DNA of 64,000 bases from Hymenopus coronatus (taxonomy: Eukaryota > Arthropoda > Insecta > Mantodea > Hymenopodidae). Each line of letters begins with the position of its first letter. The first letter of the stretch is position 1. The position numbers and the translations under genes are program-made. This document shows, one piece after another, positions 56,068 through 64,000 of this stretch. The notes beneath the pieces were generated by a model. It was not told where the DNA came from and did no database searches. It saw nothing but the letters and a program-made list of their open reading frames with translations. The stretch is from positions 30,746,501 to 30,810,500 of the forward strand of contig CM060883.1 in NCBI GenBank assembly GCA_030762935.1, in the 5' to 3' direction.

Positions 56068-56905
56068 TCTGATGTTTGATTCGCATGACTTTTTCTATCT
56101 GTTCTGCAAACCAACTATTTTTTCTACATACGATACTTATCGAGATACCCGTTTCAAAATAATTTTAAATATATCAAAATTGAAACCAGTAACAAGGAAT
56201 ATCTCGAAAATGGATATCTTAACGGAAATTGTTAAATCTAAAGAGGTTTTCGGAAGCTATTACCAGAAACTTCAAGATAATCATTTTATTTGCCATGTAA
56301 ATATATGTAATATGCAGTATTTTAACCAAAAGCCTTAGAGCCATTTTTGAGAAGATAAAAATTTTGCATACGTTTAAAATGCAAAGGATAGTTTGGTATG
56401 GGGAATCTTATTAAAAACTTTCGTGTCGCATCCGGAAAGATACTGGACTTAGCAATTTGGTGTTTAAACGAGTTTTCTTCTGTTTAGTTTTCTTATTTTA
56501 TTTATTTTATTTTATTTATTTATTTTTTTGTATAGTGCCCTTTAACTTCTATGGCCACATCGGGGCTTTAACGTGTGAAACAACTCTTATATTCGCTGTA
56601 GGTTACTGTCATTAGATTAATTATTTTATATATAATTATACACACATACACATTCAATCTAAAATGCATACCTACAGTATCTGTGTGGGATAAGGAACAA
56701 TTCTGGTTAAAGAACAATTCCCCGCCCCAGCCAGGAATCGAACCTGATGAGGTAGTTATATTGTTCATAGACAAATACGGTTCTTTTTTATGTTTTATTT
56801 TTTGATACAGGGCCCTAAAACGTGTGTGTTCAGTGAAATCCCAGTATCGAATTTTTTAGGTGGAATGCAATACCGTTTCTTCCTATGTATACGTAGAGAA
56901 AGTAA
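56068..56905 (+). mobile_element. R850 element interrupted by a SINE
   Basis: TCTGATGTTTGATTCGCATG start; body to TTTAAACGAGTTTTC. It resumes at 56795 with TTTGATACAGGGCCCTAAAA and ends GTAGAGAAAGTAATAA. Confidence 0.8.
56490..56795 (-). mobile_element. tRNA-derived SINE with (AAAT)-type tail
   Basis: On minus: B-box GGTTCGATTCCTGGCTGGG, body, then AAGTTAAAGGGCACTATACA and an A-rich tail of AAATAAATAAAATA units (56497-56529). Different tail type from SINE-A. Confidence 0.6.
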
Positions 56906-57226
56906 TAATTACAACTTTAATATTTAAAACATCTTTTTATTGCCTCAATGTCCTTTAATTCTCAATACATTTGGCCGTACATATTTGGCACCTCACATTA
57001 GCGAGAGTATGTAAACTAGCCTGCATTTACATGTGTACCAGCGCGTAAGCGGCAGATAATGGATTCCGGTGCATGCTGGTGTCACAATGCGGAAGATGAC
57101 ACATCATCAGAATTACTGGAATGCCCTATTATTAAGGTTCGCTGAACCGCAGCGACACATACTCACACTTTGTCTCTAGGTTACGACGTGGGCCACTGTT
57201 ATTCCTCCAGAGACCGGTTCCAGACA
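56906..57226. other. no recognisable gene
   Basis: Nothing recognised. Confidence 0.4.
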
Positions 57227-57255
57227 CAGAGGTTCTCAAACTGTGGCACGCGACC
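57227..57255 (+). mobile_element. solitary hAT-like terminus
   Basis: CAGAGGTTCTCAAACTGTGG and CACGCGACC match the CAGNGGTTCTCAAACTGTGG type of hAT inverted repeat. The partner end was not found in the window. Confidence 0.4.
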
Positions 57256-57299
57256 AGCTGGGCTCCAGATGTGCTGGAGAGTCGGACTTATTATAAATG

Positions 57300-57500
57300 T
57301 TTTGCAAATGGGAGAGTTCTACTCTGCAGCGAATGATATGCGTTATCGTGCTCTGCGTTGCCAGGCCTCCACCCTCTCTTTTCATATTTCCCTCTCACTC
57401 GCATACTCAGCATGCAAATCTGCCTAGCGACATAATGTTTATTCATATCTATTATGGAAACTATTTAAGCTAAAAATCTGTGGTTTTTACGGTGCTACTA
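57300..57500 (+). repeat. unnamed dispersed repeat F, copy 2
   Basis: GAGTTCTACTCTGCAGCGAA, GTTATCGTGCTCTGCGTTGC, AGCATGCAAATCTGCC and AAAAATCTGTGGTTTTTACG. Same order and spacing as the reverse complement of 23567-23768. Both could encode EFYSAAN(E/D)MRYR. Confidence 0.75.
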
Positions 57501-57510
57501 CTATGCTTAG

Positions 57511-57620
57511 CTTTGGTGCTTCGTGGCGCAGGGGATCGTGGGTGCGAGTCACACCTTAGGTATGGTTGTTTGTGTGTTTGTAAATGTGTTTGTGTATATG
57601 TATTTGTGAGTAAAAAGAAA
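57511..57620 (+). mobile_element. isolated tRNA-like SINE head
   Basis: GCTTCGTGGCGCAGGGGATC and GGGTGCGAGTCACACC (A-box and B-box), then a TGTGTT-rich tail. Confidence 0.4.
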
Positions 57621-57929
57621 CCGCAAAACAAAGCAAATGTAGGTAAAACGGAAAAAGAAGAAACAGGAATACAGCGCCGACGTCCGGAACTGTTCTTTAA
57701 AAGAAAAAAAAAAATTACTCCCTATCTTCCTCGTGAATTATTTTTTACAAAATTTTAATATATTGTCTTAGCGCAAGTAGAATTTATGAGAGACGGAATC
57801 AGTTGGCGCGTTACTCCCCTGTTAAGCTCTCCAATTGGCTGCCGGCCTGGTGGCGCTCAAGGACAAACCTCATCCCACTAGAAAGTCACTCTAGTTAAAG
57901 AGTGGACTAAAACAAAATAGTAATGATTG
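57621..57929. other. no recognisable gene
   Basis: Nothing recognised. Confidence 0.4.
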
Positions 57930-58015
57930 CTTCTGCGCTCTAATGATTAGCATGCTGATTTCTAACAATGAGACTCAGGGTTTGATTATAGCCTGGAGGG
58001 CGGAATTGTGACTTA
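57930..58015 (+). mobile_element. isolated tRNA-like SINE head
   Basis: CTCTAATGATTAGCATGCTG and CTCAGGGTTTGATTATAGCC resemble A- and B-boxes. Confidence 0.35.
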
Positions 58016-58071
58016 ATTACGATTTCCTATTCTCTCTAGAGTCTGGAAGTACAAATGAGAAACTGAAAGAC

Positions 58072-58152
58072 TGTGTGTGTGTGTGTGGTGTGTGTGTGTG
58101 GTGTGTGTTTTGTGTGCGTGTGCGCGTGCGTGCGTGTGTGTGTGTGTGTGTG
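58072..58152. repeat. complex (TG)n tract
   Basis: GTGTGTGG and GTGCGTGT units. This is the microsatellite part of a minus-strand R850 scrap that runs to AGCATAGCTCAAAAA. Confidence 0.85.
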
Positions 58153-58190
58153 TTTTTTTTTATGCATCTTTGAACAGCATAGCTCAAAAA

Positions 58191-59036
58191 TCTGATGTGT
58201 TCCATTCGCATGACTTTGTCTATATCCCTGTAACAAATTATTGTTAGTAAGCTTATCTTTTACTTATTTCATGCTAATCGAGAAAAATTAGCAGAAATAG
58301 TCTTATTTCTTGCTTTATTGTAAGTTGAAGCGAAATAAGGGAGTACCATAGGTTAAAGTGAAAGCCAAAAGCTGGTTGCTATGTGACTGATGTTCCTTTG
58401 TTTGTATGGACAGGAGTTGGCAAATTCATGTATGAGAAAAATATTTTTTCAAAGCTGAAACGAAGAAATAGGAATATCTCAAAAACGATCAACTCCACGA
58501 ACAAAATGTATATCACATAAATTGTGTGTTTTAACGTGCTCTACATTTTTTGTGGGTTAAGTTTTTGTCCATCTCTTACGGTTTAGTAGTTATGAAAAAT
58601 TCATCCAGAATAAAGTAGTCTTCAGAGGCTATTCCCAGAAAATTCAAAATATACATTTTATTTGTCAGGTAAATAATTTTAATATACGATATTTTAATCA
58701 AAATCGTTAGAGCCATTTTTAGAGAATCAAAAGTTTCGAAAAAAGTTCCATGTAAAGGGTAGTTTGGGGTGAGGGAATTTTTCTCCAAATCTTCGTGCCG
58801 CATGCCTGGAAGATACTAAAATTAAATACCAAGTTTGGTATTTTACCGACTTTTCGTTTTTGAGTTATCGTGTTCACAGACACACGGACACACGGACCTT
58901 TTGCTGAAAATACTTTTTTTGGATACTGGGGACCCTAAAACATATTTTCCGGCGAAATCTCGGTATCGAATTTTTTGGTGGAGTGCAATACCTTCTCTAT
59001 ACACTATGTACATAGTATGTATAGAGAAAGTAAAAA
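58191..59036 (+). mobile_element. R850 element, complete
   Basis: TCTGATGTGTTCCATTCGCA start in CTCAAAAA; hairpin at 58993-59026; GAGAAAGTAAAAA end. 846 bp. Very little AC repeat, so it is a good proxy for unexpanded length. Confidence 0.95.
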
Positions 59037-59094
59037 CGGAAATCAGATAAACATCAATATCATTGTCAGTAATCGAATATTAATAATTGAGTCG

Positions 59095-59215
59095 AACACT
59101 ACTTTAGCATACTAACAACATCAACCCATATTACGTTTTACATAGAACACTTTTTCTTCGCTTTCATTTTCTCAAACCTAGCTCTGATGATCTAGATTAA
59201 AACATAATAACGAGA
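59095..59215 (-). mobile_element. R850 middle fragment, old
   Basis: ACGTTTTACATAGAACACTT and GATGATCTAGATTAAAACAT. Confidence 0.5.
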
Positions 59216-59220
59216 ATGTT

Positions 59221-59412
59221 TTACTTTCTCTAGCACGTATGCACAATGTATATACATAGATAAGGTATTGCATTCCACCCAAATATTCGATAACCAGACT
59301 CACTGAAAAAAGATTGTTTTGAGGTATCGCAAGCGCGATACGGAATTGAGTATTTAAGTTCAGCATCTTCCAAAAATACGACACGAATATTTCCAAGAAT
59401 AATATCAGTTTG
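59221..59412 (-). mobile_element. R850 3' part with deletion
   Basis: TTACTTTCTCTAGCACGTAT, hairpin, then a jump to TATTTAAGTTCAGCATCTTC. The AC region is missing. Confidence 0.65.
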
Positions 59413-59469
59413 TAATGTATAAGCATATAATATATCAATCATAAAAAATAAGTGATTGACATTATATTG

Positions 59470-59907
59470 TGATACCAACTAATATCAAAATGAAAAGGAT
59501 ATCAGAGAATATTCTTAGAAAAGTAAAGTATACATTTATTTGTTAAAGTAAATATCTATAATGTACTGTATTTTAGTCAAAATCATTTGAGCCATTTTTG
59601 AGAAAACAAAAATTTTCTACGTAAATGGTAGTTTGGGTTGCAGATTTTTTTCTGAAAGCCTTCAAGTTGCATCCTTGAAAGATACCAAACTTAAATACCA
59701 AGTTTGGTATTTAACAGTCTCCGTTTTTTACGGACACACATACATATATACGCACTTATACACACGATTTTTTTTCTAAAATGGCTTATTTTGAATTCAG
59801 GAGACCTCAAAACATGTATTTCTATTGAGATCTCGATATTGATATTTTTGGTGGAATATAATGGCTTCTCTAAGAACCATGTACATACGTGCTGTATAAA
59901 GTAAAAA
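59470..59907 (+). mobile_element. R850 3' half
   Basis: GGATATCAGAGAATATTCTT to the end CTGTATAAAGTAAAAA. Confidence 0.7.
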
Positions 59908-59911
59908 GGGC

Positions 59912-59975
59912 CCTCTCCTCCACCCGGCAATCTACCCTAGGACTTTTGGATGCTAACGACTAGACCACACAAGCG
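59912..59975 (-). mobile_element. isolated tRNA-like SINE head
   Basis: On minus: CGCTTGTGTGGTCTAGTCGT, TAGCATCC (A-box) and GTAGATTGCCGGGTGG. Confidence 0.35.
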
Positions 59976-60269
59976 TTTTGTTTTAATTCATGTTATTTTC
60001 ACTTCTACATTCCTCAAGCGGTTGGTTAAAATTCTTACCTGTGATATATTTTGTTAAGTCTTGGTTTGCAGATAATCTACACATAGCGGTTTGCATACCT
60101 GTAAATAGAAAATGAAAAGTAAATACCTAACTAAAAAAACTTTCAAAACACAATTCAGGAGCTTAATTTCAAAAGGTCTCTTGTCCACCTAGTACCAAAA
60201 CTAAATGTTTATGTTTCTGCATTCGTTTTAGATTACTCTATACATAAATGTTATCCGCAAAAAAATTGC

Positions 60270-60270
<1 letters not shown>
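59976..60270. other. no recognisable gene
   Basis: Nothing recognised. Confidence 0.4.

Positions 60271-60320
<50 letters not shown>
60271..60320. repeat. poly(T) tract of 50 bases
   Basis: Uninterrupted T run 18 bases before an R850 start. Confidence 0.95.
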
Positions 60321-60322
<2 letters not shown>

Positions 60323-60338
60323 CTCTAATGTCTAAAAA

Positions 60339-61246
60339 TCTGATGTGTTACACTCATATGACTTCCTCTAGCTGTTCTACAAACTTCATACATAGGATTA
60401 TTCTTCTTTCTGCACCTTGCTAATCGTGGTACTCATTAACACAATGTTCTTATTATTTAGTCCCGTATAAGTAGGAAGAAAATAAGGGAACACACTAGGC
60501 TAAGTCGATAGTCAAAGTTTTAAAAGCTGTCGTTATGCGATTGTCATCACAAATCGCTTCTTTTCTTGGCCAGGAGTAGAACAAAAGAAAAACGGACACT
60601 CCCGTCTGAGAAAAGTATAAGTACTTCACAACTGAAACTAATAACAATAAATACCTCGAAAACGGTAAGCTCCACGAGAAAAATGTATATGACGTAACTT
60701 GTGTATTTTAACAAGACTTAAATTGTTTGTATAGTAAGTTTTTGTCTATCTCTTACGGTTTAGTAGTTATGCCAAATTAAGCACGATTCATCCAAAATAA
60801 ACAGGTCTTCAGAAGCTATTCCCAGAAAATTCAAGATATACATTTTATTTGCCAGGTAAATACCTTTGGTATTCAAAATTTTAATCAAAATCGTTAGAGC
60901 CATTTTTGAGAAAATCAAAATTTTCGAAAAATGTTCCATGTAAAGGGTAGTTGGGGGTGGGGGGATTTTTCTCAAAATCTTTGTGTCGCATCCCTGGAAG
61001 ATGAGAAACTTAAATACCAAGTTTGGTATTTTAGCTACTTTTCGTTTTTGAGTTATCGTGTTCACAGACACACGGACACGCGGACACACCGACACACACA
61101 CACGGACCTTTTTCTGAAACTACTTTTTTTGGATACAGGGGACCCTAAAACATATATTTCCTGTGAAATCTCGGTATCGAATTTTTGGTGGAATGCAATA
61201 CCTTCTCTATACACTATGTACATAATACGTGTAGAGAAAGTAAAAA
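60339..61246 (+). mobile_element. R850 element, complete
   Basis: TCTGATGTGTTACACTCATA start, intact hairpin near 61207-61238, GAGAAAGTAAAAA end. Confidence 0.9.
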
Positions 61247-61879
61247 TGGAGAAGATACATTTTGAAAATAAGCTCTTCAATTTACATTTCTGTTAATTGT
61301 TTTCCTCTGTTGTATTCAATATAACAAACACTACTTAACTTTAATGGTTTATTAATAATTTTAATATTATTGTTCTAACTATGGATTTAAATTATTACCT
61401 ATGTGTTATATTCATATAGCTTCCTATAGGCCCGTCCTTACTCATTGTAAACTTTTTATCTATTAAGAAAAAATTGTATAATTATTCACTCTGAACTTAC
61501 AACCACAATTGTCCTACCCGGGCTGCAAATCATATGTATATATAAACATGTAAGTACGATAAAACACAAAATAGTTATGACATTTTATCACTATGAGTGT
61601 TCAATAATTTACCCACTTTTTAAAAAATTCTTCTGTTTGTTATTTTAAAAGGTAGATAATTGTTTTAATCTATGATCCTCTTTGAAAGGTCCAGGATTTC
61701 TTTACAATGGAATTGACTGACCATTGTCGTTATTCTTGACGCTGCTATACATATATTTGACACTAAAAAACATCTCTCTCTCTTCTACATATTACTCTTG
61801 CCCACTTCCACGGGCGTGTCTGGTAGCGGGGTGGCGTTCGGATCCTGCAATCCTTAGCTCAACATTTTTGCCACCTACA
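61247..61879. other. AT-rich, no recognisable gene
   Basis: Nothing recognised apart from a possible SINE-D 3' end after 61815. Confidence 0.4.
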
Positions 61880-62027
61880 GTTGCAAGTTATTACTCGAAA
61901 ATGCCTTTTCGGAATAAGGGAAAATCCAGGAAAAACATTATTCTTGTGACTCACCCTAACCGAGATTTGAACTCGGGACCTCTTGAATGTGAGGCAGATA
62001 AGATATCCTCACACTACAGAGGCGAGA
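61880..62027 (-). mobile_element. SINE-D, fourth recognisable head
   Basis: GGGAAAATCCAGGAAAAACA, CTCACCCTAACCGAGATTTG and GAACTCGGGACCTCTTGAAT, then GAGGCAGATAAGATATCCTC. Confidence 0.7.
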
Positions 62028-62029
62028 CC

Positions 62030-62170
62030 AACCAGCTTTTAAAAAGGTTGACTATCGCTTTAGCCTATATACATCTACTTACCTACTACTTACAAGAAAG
62101 CAAGTAATAGGGTCATTTCTACTAATATTTATCCTGTTTAGTATAAGGCAGACATAAGAAACAGCTTTCC
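62030..62170 (-). mobile_element. R850 5' fragment
   Basis: ACCAGCTTTTAAAAAGGTTG, GACTATCGCTTTAGCC and CTTACAAGAAAGCAAGTAAT. It abuts SINE-D at 62027. Confidence 0.75.
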
Positions 62171-62176
62171 TAAAAA

Positions 62177-63015
62177 TCTGATGTGTTCCATTCACATGAC
62201 TTTCTCTACATCCCTGCAACAAATTATTGTTAGAAAGTTTATGCTTCTATTTACTTCATGCTAATCGAGAAAAAATTAACAGGAATAGCCTTATTACTTG
62301 CTTCTTTGCAAGCAGAAGCGAAATAAGGGAGTACCGTAGGTTAAAGTGAAAGCCAAAAGCTGGTTGCTATGAGACTGAAGTTCCTTTGTTTGTATGGACA
62401 AGACTTGACAAATTCCTATATGAAAAAAAGTATAAGTTTTTAAAGCTGAAACCAAAAACAAGGAATATCACAAAAACGATCAACTCCACAAAAAATGTAT
62501 ATAACATAAATTGTGTGTTTAAACGTGTTCTAAATTTTTTGTGCGGTAAGGATTTGTCCATCTCTTGCGGTTTAGCAGTTATGTAAACTTCCTACAATTA
62601 ATTCAGAACAAAGTAGTCCTCAGAGGCTATTCCCAGAAAATTCAAGATGTACATTTTATTTGTCAGGTATCCTTAATATGCGAAATTTTCATCAAAATCG
62701 TTAGAGCCATTTTTGAGAAAATCAAAATTTTCGAAATTTTTTCAATGCATTTTGGGATGGGAATTTTCTCAAAATCTTCATGTTGCATCCCTAGAGGATA
62801 CTAAAGTTAAATACCAAGTTTGGTGTTTTATCGTCTTTTCGTTTTTGAGATCACAGACACACGGACACGCGGACCTTTTTCTGAAAATGCTTTTTTTTGG
62901 ATATAAGAGACCCTAAAACGTATATTTCCGGTGAAATCTCGGTATCGAATTTTTGGATGGAATGCGATACTTTCTCTATACACTATGTACATAGTGCGTG
63001 TAAAGAAAGTAAAAA
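62177..63015 (+). mobile_element. R850 element, complete
   Basis: TCTGATGTGTTCCATTCACA start, intact hairpin at 62976-63007, AAGAAAGTAAAAA end. About 840 bp. Confidence 0.95.
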
Positions 63016-63017
63016 GA

Positions 63018-63300
63018 TAGAGGCAAATGCTTTAAGATGGTTTGGACACATAAATAGGGTGGATGAGAGCAGGAAAGCGAAAGAGGTAGGGGTGGCCAGA
63101 GGGAAGGAAGAAGAAGGAGAGGGCGACTAAGAACAGAATGGAGTGACTATGTAGAGAAAATAGTGAATAAGAAAGGAAAGATTTTGAGGGAATTTAAACT
63201 ACTTAGGGATAGGACAAAATATAGGAAATAGATCATGACCGGCTGAGGAAACCCGACGCTCGAAAGGTCATGAAGGAGAGGAAAAGAAGAAGAAAGTAGT
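63018..63300 (+). pseudogene. LINE reverse transcriptase C-terminal relic
   Basis: EANALRWFGHINRVDESRKA opens the fragment; LRWFGHv.RmdesR..k. is the conserved tail of many insect LINE ORF2 proteins. A frameshift near 63105-63120 leads to GRLRTEWSDYVEKIVNKKG and LLRDRTKYRK, then a stop and R-rich end. Only the last about 90 residues are represented; no catalytic domain remains. Confidence 0.65.
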
Positions 63301-63692
63301 ATTTAAAATAAACCTATAAACTAATTGCATTCAATTGTACTAGACCTGAATTTAAAAATCACAATTACGTAAGCAATAATAGTGGATCACGTATAGCTAA
63401 CATTAACATCCCCTTCGATTTGGACGCCCCTGCTTGTAAAGAATTATTGACAATGTGACATTGATTTCGAACCGGGAAGGGAAACCGGTTGGAAGATGGT
63501 CACATCGCCGTGACTTTTAAAACAGCTTTCTCTTGAACTGTTCATTAATAATAACAACAATGTCTGCACTCTGCCACAACCGGTATCCTTCCCAACAGAG
63601 GTGGCTATGCATTTTCCCTTACTGAGCGCTGCATTTCCGACTTCTCTAGAGGTCAGCGTCTCTAACCTGTACTACGGAACAGCATTCATTTC
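63301..63692. other. no recognisable gene
   Basis: Nothing recognised. Confidence 0.4.
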
Positions 63693-64000
63693 ATTTTTAC
63701 TTTCTCTACACGTACTGTGAACATAGTGTATAGAGAAGGTATTATATTCCACCCAAAAATTCTATACAGACATTCCACCGGAAATATATGTTCTGAGGCC
63801 ACCTGTGTATAAAAAAACAAAAAACAAAACAAAAAAAAGCATTTTTAGAAAAAGATCCATGTGTGTGCCTTTGGATAGCATAACTCAAAAACAAAGCCCA
63901 TTAAACACCAAATTTGGAGCATAAGATTGTTATCTTCCAGGGATGCAACATGAAGATTTTCAAGAAAATTCCCCCACCCCAAACCACCCTTTACATGGAA
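63693..64000 (-). mobile_element. R850 element, cut by window edge
   Basis: TTTTTACTTTCTCTACACGT, hairpin, then the 3' blocks to CCTTTACATGGAA at the edge. Confidence 0.9.

Noticed and set aside
1..64000. CRISPR array, operons, rRNA
   Set aside because: Repeats are long, dispersed and eukaryotic in type; no regularly spaced short direct repeats and no prokaryotic gene layout.

Overview
This window is intergenic or intronic DNA from an insect-like animal genome and is built almost entirely from layered transposable elements. The supporting evidence is AT-rich sequence, mariner, hAT and non-LTR retrotransposon relics, tRNA-derived SINEs, many microsatellites, and no compact gene organisation. 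A cockroach- or termite-like large genome is my guess from the mix of families; the sequence alone does not prove it. I see no bacterial operons, rRNA, CRISPR array or complete host gene. The only host-like coding signal is a possible first exon at 8248-8374 (+) that ends at a good splice donor.

One interspersed family, called R850 here, dominates and has more than 40 complete or partial copies on both strands. In its sense orientation a full copy is about 850-890 bp. It starts TCTGATGTGTTCC after an A-run. It carries ACTTTCTCTA near the 5' end, then a G-rich block (GTTTGGGGTGGGG), an imperfect palindrome (TACCAAGTTTGGTA), a variable (AC)n tract and the block GGACCTTTTTCTGAAAATGC. It ends in a long hairpin (CTCTATACACTATGTACATA and its complement) followed by GAGAAAGTAAAAA. 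It encodes nothing convincing. Copies insert in A/T runs, often inside each other, sometimes head to tail. The layout (subterminal inverted repeat, internal microsatellite, 3' hairpin, no visible target duplication) resembles the Helentron-associated or DINE-1 type of non-autonomous element. That assignment is inference.

Region by region. 1-628: 5' part of a mariner/Tc1-superfamily element with an open N-terminal transposase frame running off the left edge. 1786-5229: a hAT element with terminal inverted repeats and an 8-bp target duplication (7/8 match), holding a frameshifted transposase C-terminus, an R850 copy, and a SINE inside that R850 copy (three-level nesting). 5.7-16.4 kb: R850 copies, SINEs, a candidate coding exon and a 1.2-kb element with 21-bp inverted ends. 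16.4-19.3 kb: an RNase H-like LINE relic and two opposite-strand halves of a mariner transposase. 19.4-45 kb: R850 and SINE mosaic, a LINE reverse transcriptase tail and a local duplication. 45.46-47.65 kb: an unusual tandem array combining a 141-bp monomer with three copies of a LINE 3' end. 48-64 kb: dense nested R850 copies and another LINE tail.

TRNA-derived short elements fall into at least four families (A-D) plus isolated tRNA-like heads. Family A is the best supported, with three copies flanked by 12-15 bp target duplications and one by an 8-bp duplication. Two of its copies are 5'-truncated. Nothing here works as an operon or pathway. The interest lies in the order of insertion events and in the unusual tandem array.
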